The notes under the pieces were generated by a model, which saw only the letters and a program-made list of their open reading frames with translations, ran no database searches and was not told the origin of the DNA. From JBBCJM01 sp037190175 (GTDB taxonomy: Bacteria; Pseudomonadota; Alphaproteobacteria; Rhodobacterales; Rhodobacteraceae), in NCBI GenBank assembly GCA_037190175.1, contig JBBCJM010000243.1, positions 1 through 15,056 on the forward strand: 15,056 nt of DNA. Direction: 5' to 3'. Shown here piece after piece: positions 1-7,351 of this stretch. A program made the position numbers and the translations under genes. Numbering within the stretch: the first letter of the stretch is position 1; every line of letters begins with the position of its first letter.

Positions 1-10
1 CTACCGGGGC

Positions 11-74
11 GGTGGGCGCATCGCCCACCCTACGGGGCTTTCTCCCGGGAGGTTGGGTGGGCGATCCGCCCACC
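11..74. repeat. Pair of near-identical short hairpins in inverted orientation
   Basis: Two perfect 8-bp stems with 3-base loops lie at 11-29 and 56-74 (stem GGTGGGCG / CGCCCACC). Read on opposite strands, their 20-base cores differ at one position. A 10-bp palindrome, CTCCCGGGAG, lies between them at 42-51. They sit just past the tyrS stop, so they may end or stabilise the tyrS transcript, but no T-run follows. Similar GTAGGGTGGGC-type elements are, as I recall, common between Rhodobacteraceae genes. No coding region is supported in 1-83. Confidence 0.6.
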
Positions 75-83
75 AAGCCCCCC

Positions 84-1334
84 TCACCCCAGCACCACCA
101 GGGCGTGGCGTTTCCTGCCGGCGGTCAGCTTCACCGGCTCGGCCAGTTCGCCGGCGCCCAGCAGGTGGCCCGCGTCCGTCACCGGCGCGTCGTTCAGCCG
201 GGCGGCGCCCTCGGCGATCAGCCGTTTCGCCTCCTTGCCCGACTTCGCGAGGCCCGAGCGGACGAAGAGCTGCGCGACCGAGATGCCCTCGCTCACATCC
301 GCCGGGGTCAGCCGGAAGGTGGGCAGGTCGTCCCCCACGCCGCCCTTCTCGAACACCTCGCGCGCGGTGGCCTCGGCGGCCCGGGCGGCGTCCTCGCCGT
401 GCAGGAGGCCGGTGACGAGGTTGGCCAGCACCTTCTTGGCCTCGTTGATCTCGGCGCCCCCCAGCGACCCCAGCCGGTCGCATTCCTCCACCGGCAGCTC
501 GGTGAAGATCTTCAGGAACCGGCCCACGTCGGCATCCGTGGTATTCCGCCAGAACTGCCAGAACTCGTAAGGTGACAGCATCTCGCCCGACAGCCAGACC
601 GCGCCGGAGGCCGACTTGCCCATCTTCCGCCCGTCCGAGGTCGTCAGCAAAGGCGTGGTCAGGCCGAAGATCTCCTGGTCCAGCACCCGGCGGGTCAGGT
701 CGATGCCGTTGACGATATTGCCCCACTGGTCCGACCCGCCCATCTGCAGCCGGCAACCGTAGCGGCGGAACAGCTCCAGGAAGTCATAGGCCTGCAGGAT
801 CATGTAGTTGAATTCCAGGAAGGACAGCGACTGTTCCCGGTCCAGCCGCGACTTCACCGATTCGAACGACAGCATCCGGTTGACCGAGAAATGCCGCCCG
901 ATGTCGCGCAGGAAGTCGAGGTAGTTGAGCCCGTCCAGCCATTCCGCGTTGTTCAGCATCAAGGCATCGGTCGCGCCCTCGCCATAGCGCAGGTAGCGGC
1001 CGAACACGCGCTGCATCCCGGCGATATTGGCGTCGATCTGCGCCGGCGTCAGCAGCGGGCGTTCGTCGGCCCGGAAGGAGGGGTCGCCCACCTTCGTCGT
1101 GCCGCCGCCCATCAGCGTGATCGGCTTGTGCCCGCAGGTCTGATACCAGCGCAGCACCATGATGTTCATCAGGTGGCCCACGTGCAGCGAGGCCGCGGTG
1201 GCGTCATAGCCGATATAGGCCGGCACCGCGCCCTTGACCAAGGCCTCGTCCAGCCCCTGATAATCCGTGCAGTCGGCGAGGAAGCCGCGCTGGGTCATCA
1301 CGTGCAGGAAGTCGGATTTCGGGCGGGTGGTCAT
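84..1334 (-). CDS. tyrS: Tyrosyl-tRNA synthetase
   Basis: Charges tRNA-Tyr with tyrosine in the cytoplasm (class I aminoacyl-tRNA synthetase). The product is 416 residues, normal for bacterial TyrS. The HIGH-type motif HVGH is at residues 51-54, the tyrosine-pocket segments Y177-x3-Q181-x2-D184 and GGSDQWGN (199-206) are intact, and the KMSKS-type loop reads KMGKS at 237-241. An S4 RNA-binding domain fills roughly residues 350-416. The ATG at 1334 is chosen because the protein then begins like other alphaproteobacterial TyrS (MTTRPKSDFL) and a weak CGAGG lies 6 bases upstream. The open frame continues upstream to 2285 but that part is antisense to anmK. It diverges from anmK across 60 bases. 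No sign of damage or transfer. Confidence 0.97.
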   Translation of the reverse strand: MTTRPKSDFLHVMTQRGFLADCTDYQGLDEALVKGAVPAYIGYDATAASLHVGHLMNIMVLRWYQTCGHKPITLMGGGTTKVGDPSFRADERPLLTPAQIDANIAGMQRVFGRYLRYGEGATDALMLNNAEWLDGLNYLDFLRDIGRHFSVNRMLSFESVKSRLDREQSLSFLEFNYMILQAYDFLELFRRYGCRLQMGGSDQWGNIVNGIDLTRRVLDQEIFGLTTPLLTTSDGRKMGKSASGAVWLSGEMLSPYEFWQFWRNTTDADVGRFLKIFTELPVEECDRLGSLGGAEINEAKKVLANLVTGLLHGEDAARAAEATAREVFEKGGVGDDLPTFRLTPADVSEGISVAQLFVRSGLAKSGKEAKRLIAEGAARLNDAPVTDAGHLLGAGELAEPVKLTAGRKRHALVVLG

Positions 1335-1394
1335 GGCGGCCTCGCGGATCTGGGGCAGAGGGCGTATAGACCCCGGGCGGGGGAAGGGAAAGCC
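1335..1394. promoter_or_regulatory. Divergent tyrS/anmK start region
   Basis: This 60-base spacer must hold the start signals of both tyrS and anmK unless they lie inside the opposite gene. The only AT-rich patch is at 1363-1371 and contains TATAGA on the plus strand and TCTATA on the minus strand, a -10-like sequence in either direction. No convincing -35 partner is visible on either strand. The spacer is also G-rich ahead of anmK (three G-runs at 1375-1387). The call rests mainly on gene layout. Confidence 0.35.
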
Positions 1395-2489
1395 ATGCTG
1401 AAGGGCGGCGCGGTCTGGGCGGTGGGGGCGATGTCGGGCACCTCGATGGACGGGGTGGATGCCGCGATGGTGCTGACCGACGGGCACCGGGTGCTGGAGT
1501 TCGGGCCGACCGCCTATCGGCCCTATTCCGACGCCGAAAGGGCGGTGCTGCGCGCGGCCATGGGCCGCTGGCCGGGCGAGCCCGGGGTGGCCGAGGCCGC
1601 CGAGGTGGTGGAGGCCGCCCATGCCGAGGTGCTGGCCCGCTTCACCGGGGCCGAGATCGCCGGCTTCCACGGCCAGACGCTGGCGCATGACCCGGGCGGG
1701 CGGGGCACGCATCAGGCGGGCGACGGGGCCTTGCTGGCCCGGGTGCTGGGGCTGCCGGTGGTGTGGGACTTCCGCTCGGCCGACGTGGCGATGGGCGGGC
1801 AGGGGGCGCCGCTGGTGCCCTTCTACCACTTCGCGCTGGCCCGGCGGATGGGGGCGGAACGGCCATTGGCCTTCCTCAACCTCGGGGGGGTGGGCAACCT
1901 GACCTGGCTCGACCCCCGGCATGGGGGCCCGGAGGCCGCGGGCGCCTGCCTGGCCTTCGACACCGGCCCGGCCAATGCGCCGATCGACGACCTGCTGGCG
2001 GCGCGAAGGGGCGTGGCGCAGGATCTGGGCGGGGCGCTGGGGCTGGAAGGGCAGGCGGACGAAAGCGTGGTGGAGGCCTTCCTGGCCCACCCCTTCTTCC
2101 TGCGCATCCCGCCCAAGTCGCTGGACCGCAACGCCTTTCCCGCGCTGATGCAGTCCGTGGGGCGCCTCGCCGATGCCGATGCCGCCGCCACGCTGGCCGC
2201 CTGCGCCGCCGCCGCGGTGGCGCGGGGCTGCGAGCATTTCCCGCTGCCGGCCGAACGGGTGCTGGTGGCGGGCGGCGGCCGGCACAACGCGGCGCTGATG
2301 GGGGAACTGGCCCGCCGGCTGGCGGCGCCGGTGCGGCCGGTGGAGGACGCGGGCCTCGACGGCGACATGCTGGAGGCGCAGGCGTTTGCGTTTCTGGCGG
2401 TGCGGGTGGCGATGGGCCTGCCCACCTCCTGCCCCGGCACCACCGGGGTGGCCGCGGCGGTGGGCGGCGGCCGGGTGAGCCGGCCATGA
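1395..2489 (+). CDS. anmK: Anhydro-N-acetylmuramic acid kinase
   Basis: Opens and phosphorylates 1,6-anhydro-MurNAc with ATP and water to give MurNAc-6-phosphate, a step of peptidoglycan recycling in the cytoplasm. The product is 364 residues (family about 365-370). The N-terminal ATP-binding motif GAMSGTSMDGVD is at residues 11-22. GFHGQT, FRSADVAMGGQGAPLVP, NLGGVGN and EDAGLDGDMLEAQAFA all match the family. The DTGP motif starts at D189, matching the Asp taken as catalytic base in the Pseudomonas enzyme; it reads DTGPAN where many homologues have DTGPGN, a mild change. The ATG at 1395 has a purine-rich GGGAAAG just upstream. The stop overlaps the next gene by 4 bases (ATGA), so the two are probably co-translated. 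Its product would enter the GlcNAc pool used by GlmU once MurQ and NagA have acted; neither is in this window. Confidence 0.96.
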   Translation: MLKGGAVWAVGAMSGTSMDGVDAAMVLTDGHRVLEFGPTAYRPYSDAERAVLRAAMGRWPGEPGVAEAAEVVEAAHAEVLARFTGAEIAGFHGQTLAHDPGGRGTHQAGDGALLARVLGLPVVWDFRSADVAMGGQGAPLVPFYHFALARRMGAERPLAFLNLGGVGNLTWLDPRHGGPEAAGACLAFDTGPANAPIDDLLAARRGVAQDLGGALGLEGQADESVVEAFLAHPFFLRIPPKSLDRNAFPALMQSVGRLADADAAATLAACAAAAVARGCEHFPLPAERVLVAGGGRHNAALMGELARRLAAPVRPVEDAGLDGDMLEAQAFAFLAVRVAMGLPTSCPGTTGVAAAVGGGRVSRP

Positions 2490-2848
2490 GGTGGCTGTTC
2501 CTCCTGCTGATGACGGGCCCGGCGGCGGCGCAGGACGCCAGCTATTTCACCGGCCCCTACGAGCGGATCGGGCGCGGCGCCGGCGGGGTGCCCATCGACG
2601 ACCGGGTGCGGCTGGACCCGGCCCCGGACAGCACCGGCCTGATCCTGACCGCCTGCACCCCGGGCGAGGTCTGGCGGCTGGACCCCGATCCCGATGCCGA
2701 GGTGCCGAACCTGCTGACCGGGCAGGCCCCCGGCGGGCAGGTCGACTGCCAGGTCTTCAACGACTGGAGCAACTATCCGCTGCTCGCCTGCCATGCCGAG
2801 GACGGCGGCCGCTTCACCCTCTGGGCCAGCCCGGGCGAGGGTTGCTGA
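2486..2848 (+). CDS. Small secreted four-cysteine protein, unknown function
   Basis: 120 residues. I do not recognise a named family, although it resembles what I recall of uncharacterised Rhodobacteraceae proteins beginning YFTGxYER after the signal peptide. Residues 1-16 (MRWLFLLLMTGPAAAQ) look like a Sec signal peptide cut after AAA or AAAQ, giving a mature periplasmic protein of about 104 residues. The mature part has four cysteines (LTAC, VDC, LLAC and the C-terminal residue), enough for two disulfides, and is acidic. There is no lipobox. The ATG overlaps the anmK stop (ATGA), so translation is probably coupled to anmK. In E. coli the lysozyme inhibitor gene mliC is close to anmK and tyrS, but I see no convincing MliC motif here. 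Gene reality is well supported by the overlap, signal peptide and good stop; function is unknown. Confidence 0.85.
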   Translation: MRWLFLLLMTGPAAAQDASYFTGPYERIGRGAGGVPIDDRVRLDPAPDSTGLILTACTPGEVWRLDPDPDAEVPNLLTGQAPGGQVDCQVFNDWSNYPLLACHAEDGGRFTLWASPGEGC

Positions 2849-2904
2849 GGAACAATCGCCCGCGCCGCGCGTTCCCGGACCCTCAGCCGCGAAAGGACGA
2901 GGCC

Positions 2905-3384
2905 ATGCCCATCGCCAAGAACACCGTCTGCCTGTGGTATGAGGGCGAGGCCGAGGCCGCCGCCCGCTTCTACGCCGAGACCTTCCCCGACAGCGCGGTG
3001 CTGGCCGTGCACCGCGCGCCGGCCGACTATCCCTCGGGCAAGGCGGGCGACGTGCTGACGGTGGATTTCACCGTGATGGGCATCCCCTGCATCGGCCTGA
3101 ACGGCGGGCCGGAGTTCCGCCACAGCGAGGCCTTCTCCTTCCAGGTCGCCACCGAGGACCAGGCGGAGACCGACCGCTACTGGAACGCCATCGTCGGGAA
3201 CGGCGGGCAGGAAAGCGTCTGCGGCTGGTGCAAGGACCGCTGGGGCCTCTCCTGGCAGATCACCCCGCGGGTGCTGACCGAGGCCATGGCGGCGGGCGGC
3301 GACGAGGCGCGCCGCGCCTTCGAGGCGATGATGACGATGGGGAAGATCGACGTCGCCGCCATCGAGGCCGCCCGGAAGGGATAG
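2905..3384 (+). CDS. VOC-superfamily PhnB-like protein (PF06983)
   Basis: 159 residues, one PhnB-like vicinal-oxygen-chelate domain spanning almost the whole protein. It shows the family pattern: CLWYEGEAEAAARFYAETF at residues 9-27, IGLNGGPEFRHSEAFSF at 63-79, CGWCKDRWGLSWQI at 106-119, and a C-terminal stretch with ARRAFEAMMTMGKIDVAAIE. Proteins of this group were once labelled 3-demethylubiquinone methyltransferase, but that activity is not established and is not implied here; substrate unknown. Cytoplasmic, no signal peptide. The ATG at 2905 has a strong AAAGGACGAGG ahead of it. It lies 56 bases after the secreted-protein gene on the same strand and may be read through from anmK. A hairpin terminator follows directly. 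Confidence 0.93.
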   Translation: MPIAKNTVCLWYEGEAEAAARFYAETFPDSAVLAVHRAPADYPSGKAGDVLTVDFTVMGIPCIGLNGGPEFRHSEAFSFQVATEDQAETDRYWNAIVGNGGQESVCGWCKDRWGLSWQITPRVLTEAMAAGGDEARRAFEAMMTMGKIDVAAIEAARKG

Positions 3385-3394
3385 CCGGTGGCCG

Positions 3395-3423
3395 GCGCCG
3401 GGGGGTGCGAAGCCCCCCGGCGC
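3395..3423 (+). terminator. Intrinsic terminator between convergent VOC gene and glmS
   Basis: A perfect 11-bp stem, GCGCCGGGGGG (3395-3405) pairing with CCCCCCGGCGC (3413-3423), with a 7-base loop TGCGAAG, is followed on the plus strand by TTTCC. It begins 10 bases after the VOC stop and ends 7 bases before the last codon of glmS, so it can serve both convergent transcripts. The minus-strand side lacks a T-run, so it should act best on the plus-strand transcript. Confidence 0.8.
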
Positions 3424-3430
3424 TTTCCGC

Positions 3431-5245
3431 CTATTCCACGGTCACCGATTTCGCCAGGTTCCGCGGCTGGTCCACGTCGGTGCCCTTGGCCACCGCGGTG
3501 TGATAGGCCAGCAGCTGCGCCGGCACCGCGTAGAGTATCGGCGCAAGGGCCGGCGCGACCTCGGGCAGGGCGATCCCCCGCCAGACGCCGGCGCCGGCTT
3601 CCGCGAGCCCCGCGGCGTCGGACATCAGCACCACCCGCCCGTGCCGCGCCATCACCTCCTGCATGTTCGAAACGGTCTTGTCGAAGAGGCCGTCGCGGGG
3701 CGCCAGCACGATCACCGGCACCGCGGGGTCGATCAGCGCGATGGGGCCGTGCTTGAGTTCGCCCGATGCATAGCCCTCGGCGTGGATATAGCTGATTTCC
3801 TTCAGCTTCAGCGCCCCTTCCAGCGCCAGCGGATACATCGGCCCGCGGCCCAGGAACAGGATGTCGCGGGCGCGGGCCAGTTCCTCGGCCAAGGCCTCGA
3901 TCCGCGGGGCGAGCGCGAGGGCGGCGTTCATCAGCCCCGGCAGGGCGCGCGCCTGGGCCAGCCGTTCGGCCAGCGCCTCGGGCGTGAGCCGCCCGCGGTC
4001 GACGGCGGCCTTCAGCGCCATGAGGTAGAGCGTCAGCAGCTGCGCGGTGAAGGCCTTGGTCGAGGCCACGCCCACCTCGATCCCGGCGCGGATCGGCAGC
4101 ATCAGGTCGGCCTCGCGGGCGATGGAGCTGGTGGGCACGTTGACCACCGCCACCACCTTGCCCACCCGTTCCTTCGCGTGGCGCAGGGCGGCCAGGGTAT
4201 CGGCGGTCTCGCCCGACTGGCTGACGAAGACCGCCCACTGGTCCGCCGCCAGCACCGGGTCGCGATAGCGGAACTCGCTGGCGATGTCGGTCTCCACCGG
4301 CAGGCCGGCGATCTGCTCGAACCAGTATTTCGCCACCGCGCAGGCGTAGTGCGCGGTGCCGCAGGCCACCAGCACCAGCCGCCCGACCCCGCGGAAGTCG
4401 AGCCCCCCGGGCAGCGCCAGCCGCCCGTCAGGCGCCACCGCGCCCAGCGCCTCGGCCAGCACGCGGGGCTGTTCGGCGATCTCCTTGGCCATGAAATGCC
4501 GGTGGCCGCCCTTGTCGATCCGCGCCGCGTCCACCGCGATGGTCTGCATCTCGCGGTTGGCCCGCCGCCCCTCGCGGTCGAAGATCTCGGCCCCGGCCCG
4601 GGTCATCACCACCCAGTCGCCTTCCTCCAGATAGGTGATGCGGTCGGTCATCGGGGCCAGCGCGATGGCGTCGGAGCCGAGGTACATCTCGCCCGTGCCA
4701 TGCCCCACCGCGAGGGGGGAGCCCAGCCGGGCGCCGATCATCAGATCCTCCTCGCCGTCGAACAGGAAGGCCAGCGCGAAGGCGCCCTTCAGCCGGGGGA
4801 ACACCGCGCGGGCGGCCTCGACCGGGCCGCGGCCCGCCTCCATCTCGCGGCGCAGGAGCAGCGCCACGATCTCGGTATCCGTCTCGCTTTCCGGGCGCAG
4901 GCCGGCGGCGCCCAGTTCCTCGCGCAACTCGCGGAAGTTCTCGATGATCCCGTTGTGCACCACCGCCACCGGGCCGGCGCGGTGGGGATGGGCGTTGGCC
5001 ACGGTGGCCGCGCCGTGGGTGGCCCAGCGGGTATGGCCGATGCCCGACTTGCCGGCCAGCGGCTGGTGCACCAGGAGGTCCGACAGGTTGATCAGCTTGC
5101 CCACCGCGCGGCGGCGGTCCAGCCTTCCGGCGTTGACCGTGGCGATCCCGGCCGAGTCATAGCCGCGGTATTCCAGCCGCTTGAGCGATTCCACGATGAG
5201 GGGGGCGACCTCGTGCTTGCCAAGAACCCCAACGATTCCGCACAT
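3431..5245 (-). CDS. glmS: Glutamine--fructose-6-phosphate aminotransferase (isomerizing)
   Basis: Makes glucosamine-6-phosphate from fructose-6-phosphate and glutamine, the first committed step to UDP-GlcNAc. The product is 604 residues (E. coli 609). Cys2 after the initiator Met is the glutaminase nucleophile, and GHTRWATHG, HNGIIENF and SETDTE complete the class II amidotransferase domain (about 1-240). Two SIS sugar-isomerase domains follow: SQSGE at 342-346, VASTKAF, then GRGPMYPLALEGALKLKE and SGELKHGP. The tail ends AKSVTVE, with K599 in the place of the sugar-binding Lys603 of E. coli. The ATG abuts the glmU stop (TAGATG, no gap); its GAAAGG ribosome site lies inside the glmU end at 5253-5258, implying coupled translation. 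No glmS ribozyme or other leader is possible in this arrangement. Confidence 0.98.
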   Translation of the reverse strand: MCGIVGVLGKHEVAPLIVESLKRLEYRGYDSAGIATVNAGRLDRRRAVGKLINLSDLLVHQPLAGKSGIGHTRWATHGAATVANAHPHRAGPVAVVHNGIIENFRELREELGAAGLRPESETDTEIVALLLRREMEAGRGPVEAARAVFPRLKGAFALAFLFDGEEDLMIGARLGSPLAVGHGTGEMYLGSDAIALAPMTDRITYLEEGDWVVMTRAGAEIFDREGRRANREMQTIAVDAARIDKGGHRHFMAKEIAEQPRVLAEALGAVAPDGRLALPGGLDFRGVGRLVLVACGTAHYACAVAKYWFEQIAGLPVETDIASEFRYRDPVLAADQWAVFVSQSGETADTLAALRHAKERVGKVVAVVNVPTSSIAREADLMLPIRAGIEVGVASTKAFTAQLLTLYLMALKAAVDRGRLTPEALAERLAQARALPGLMNAALALAPRIEALAEELARARDILFLGRGPMYPLALEGALKLKEISYIHAEGYASGELKHGPIALIDPAVPVIVLAPRDGLFDKTVSNMQEVMARHGRVVLMSDAAGLAEAGAGVWRGIALPEVAPALAPILYAVPAQLLAYHTAVAKGTDVDQPRNLAKSVTVE

Positions 5246-6589
5246 CTATGCGCCTTTCTTCACTTTCAGCGCCCGCAGTTTCTCGAAGAACCTGGTGGCG
5301 AAGCCGGGCTTGACCTCCTGCCGCGCCCTGGCCACCGCCAGCGCGCCCGCCGGCACGTCCATGGTGACCACCGAGCCCGAGGCGGTCATCGCCCCGTCGC
5401 CTAAGCGCACCGGCGCCACCAGCATGGTGTCCGAGCCGATGAAGGCGCGCGCGCCGATCACCGTGCGGTGCTTGAACACCCCGTCGTAGTTGCAGGTCAC
5501 CGTGCCCGCGCCGATGTTGGTGTGCTCGCCCACCTCGGCGTCGCCCAGATAGGTCAGGTGGCCGACCTTGACCCCCTCGGCCAGCAGGCTGTTCTTGACC
5601 TCGACGAAGTTGCCCACATGCACGTCCTCGGCCAGTTCCGCGCCGGGGCGCAGGCGGGCGAAGGGGCCGACATGGGCGCCGCGCGAGATGTGGCAGCCCT
5701 CCAGATGGCAGAAGCCCTTGATCTCGGCCCCGGATTCCACGCTGACCCCTGGGCCGAAGATCACGTTGGGGCCGATCACGGCGTCGCGCCCCACCACGGT
5801 GTCGAGGGCAAAGAACACCGTGTCGGGGGCGGTCAGGGTAACGCCGTTCTCCAAGGCTTCCGCCCGGGCGCGGGACTGGAAGGTGGCCTCGGCGGCGGCG
5901 AGTTCCGCGCGGGTGTTGATGCCCAGCGTCTCGGCCTCGGCGCAGCGCACCACCCCGGCGGAGAGGCCGCGGGCGCGGGCCAGGGCCACGATGTCGGTCA
6001 GGTAGTATTCGCCCTTGGCATTGGCGTTGCCGACCTCGGCCACCAGATCGCGCAGCAGCCGGGCGTCGCAGGCGATGACGCCGGAATTGCAGAGGCTTAT
6101 GCGGCGTTCCTCATCCGTTGCATCAAGATATTCGACGATGCGTTCCAGCCTTTCGCCCTGCGCCACCAGCCGGCCGTAGCGGGCGGGGTCGGCGGCCTCG
6201 AACCCCAGCACCACCACCGCGTGGTGGGTGAGCGCGGTCAGCATCGCCTCGACCGTTTCCGCCCGCACGAAGGGGGTGTCGCCATAGAGCACCACCGCCG
6301 GGCCGGCCACATCCAGGAACCGCTCCGCCTGACGCACCGCATGGGCGGTGCCAAGCTGCTCCTCCTGCACCGCGGTCTCCACGCCCTCGTCGAAGTCGCG
6401 GGCGGCCGCCGCCACCGCCTGCCCACCGTGCCCGGTCACCACCACGATGCGCGAGGGCTCCAGCGCCCGGGCGGTGGTCAGCGCGTGATGCAGCAGCGGC
6501 ACGCCGCCCAGCGGATGCAGCACCTTGGGCAGGTCCGAGTTCATCCGGCTGCCCTGCCCGGCGGCGAGGATCACGAAGGTCAGCGACAT
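5246..6589 (-). CDS. glmU: Bifunctional GlcNAc-1-P uridyltransferase / GlcN-1-P acetyltransferase
   Basis: Carries out the last two steps to UDP-GlcNAc: acetylation of glucosamine-1-phosphate, then uridylyl transfer. The product is 447 residues (E. coli 456). The uridyltransferase domain (about 1-225) has LAAGQGSRM (8-16) with DLPKVLH, LYGDTPF (101-107), NSGVIA, EYYLTD and LGINTRAEL. A left-handed beta-helix of hexapeptide repeats fills about 245-425. Acetyltransferase residues match E. coli by position: R314, K332 and H344 (for R333, K351, H363), with NIGAGTVTCNYDG at 358-370. The ATG at 6589 has AAAAGG 8 bases upstream; the longer open frame to 6658 lacks support. It is first gene of the glmU-glmS operon and diverges from gph. 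Confidence 0.98.
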   Translation of the reverse strand: MSLTFVILAAGQGSRMNSDLPKVLHPLGGVPLLHHALTTARALEPSRIVVVTGHGGQAVAAAARDFDEGVETAVQEEQLGTAHAVRQAERFLDVAGPAVVLYGDTPFVRAETVEAMLTALTHHAVVVLGFEAADPARYGRLVAQGERLERIVEYLDATDEERRISLCNSGVIACDARLLRDLVAEVGNANAKGEYYLTDIVALARARGLSAGVVRCAEAETLGINTRAELAAAEATFQSRARAEALENGVTLTAPDTVFFALDTVVGRDAVIGPNVIFGPGVSVESGAEIKGFCHLEGCHISRGAHVGPFARLRPGAELAEDVHVGNFVEVKNSLLAEGVKVGHLTYLGDAEVGEHTNIGAGTVTCNYDGVFKHRTVIGARAFIGSDTMLVAPVRLGDGAMTASGSVVTMDVPAGALAVARARQEVKPGFATRFFEKLRALKVKKGA

Positions 6590-6619
6590 ATTGGGCCTTT
6601 TGCTTGGCGTACCGCAGCT

Positions 6620-6647
6620 TCTATACGGGCCGGGGCAAGGGGCCAAG
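6620..6647 (-). promoter_or_regulatory. Candidate glmU-glmS promoter
   Basis: Read on the minus strand, CTTGGC (6647-6642) and TATAGA (6625-6620) are 16 bases apart and resemble the alphaproteobacterial housekeeping pattern (CTTGAC and TATAAT-like). Transcription would start near 6613, giving a leader of about 24 bases that includes the AAAAGG ribosome site. It rests on sequence match and position only. Confidence 0.45.
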
Positions 6648-6684
6648 CCCACCCCCACCTCACGCGGCTGTAACAGGGATGCCG

Positions 6685-7347
6685 ATGCGCACCGTGGTCT
6701 TCGATCTGGACGGCACGCTGGCCGACACCAGCCGCGACCTGATCGCGGCGGCCAATGCCTGTTTCGCCGGGTTGGGGCTGGGGGCGCCGCTGGACCCGCT
6801 GGCCGATGCGGTGACGGCGTTTCAGGGCGGCCGGGCCATGCTGCGCCTGGGCTTTGCCCGCGCCGGCACGGGCGATGCGGCGGCGGTGGAGGCGCAGTAT
6901 CCGCTGCTGCTGGGCCATTATGCCGACCACATCGACACCCACACCCGGCTCTATCCCGGCGCGGCCGAGGCGGTGGCGGCGCTGCGCGCGGCGGGCTTCG
7001 CCACCGCGATCTGCACCAACAAGCCCGAACTGCTGGCCGAGGCGCTGCTGGCCCGGCTGGGGGTGCGCGACCTGTTCGGTTCGCTGGTGGGCGCCGACAC
7101 CCTGCCGGTGCGCAAGCCCGACCCCGCGCCCTTCCGGCTGTCGGTGGAACGGGCGGGGGGCAACCCGGGGCGTGCGCTGCTGCTGGGCGATACCGAGACC
7201 GACCGCGACACGGCGCTGGCCGCGGGGGTGCCCTGCGCGCTGGTCACCTTCGGGCCCGAGGGGCGGGGGGTGGCAAGGCTGTCCCCGCAGGCGCTCTTGG
7301 ACAGCTATGCCGACCTGCCGGGGCTGGCGGAACGGTTGCTCCGCTGA
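6685..7347 (+). CDS. gph: Phosphoglycolate phosphatase (HAD family)
   Basis: Hydrolyses 2-phosphoglycolate, which comes from repair of oxidised DNA 3' ends and, in carbon-fixing relatives, from Rubisco oxygenation. The product is 220 residues, usual for Gph. HAD motif I is FDLDGTLADT with nucleophile D7 and acid/base D9; motif II is T111 in CTNKP; motif III is K144 in VRKPDP; motif IV is GDTETD with D169 and D173. A small helical cap lies at about 15-85. I chose ATG 6685 because AGGGA at 6675-6679 is 5 bases upstream, whereas for the in-frame ATG 6679 it is too close; that choice would add two residues (MP). The exact HAD substrate is inferred from family and from the glmU-adjacent context. 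It converges on metR with only 4 bases between stops. Confidence 0.88.
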   Translation: MRTVVFDLDGTLADTSRDLIAAANACFAGLGLGAPLDPLADAVTAFQGGRAMLRLGFARAGTGDAAAVEAQYPLLLGHYADHIDTHTRLYPGAAEAVAALRAAGFATAICTNKPELLAEALLARLGVRDLFGSLVGADTLPVRKPDPAPFRLSVERAGGNPGRALLLGDTETDRDTALAAGVPCALVTFGPEGRGVARLSPQALLDSYADLPGLAERLLR

Positions 7348-7351
7348 AGGC

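Noticed and set aside
1335..2285. An open extension upstream of tyrS on the minus strand
   Set aside because: It runs antisense through anmK. TyrS homology begins at the ATG at 1334.
2486..2848. Calling the secreted protein MliC (lysozyme inhibitor) from synteny
   Set aside because: No lipobox, different cysteine pattern and no convincing MliC motif; only the neighbourhood is similar.
2850..2874. GGAAC ... GTTCC inverted repeat after the secreted-protein gene
   Set aside because: Only 5 bp of stem with a long spacer, expected by chance in this sequence.
3500..5404. Long plus-strand open frame opposite glmS
   Set aside because: The His/Gln/Gly-rich translation has no recognisable domain, while the minus strand encodes complete GlmS.
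5468..6673. Long plus-strand open frame opposite glmU
   Set aside because: Antisense shadow of GlmU with repetitive composition and no ribosome site.
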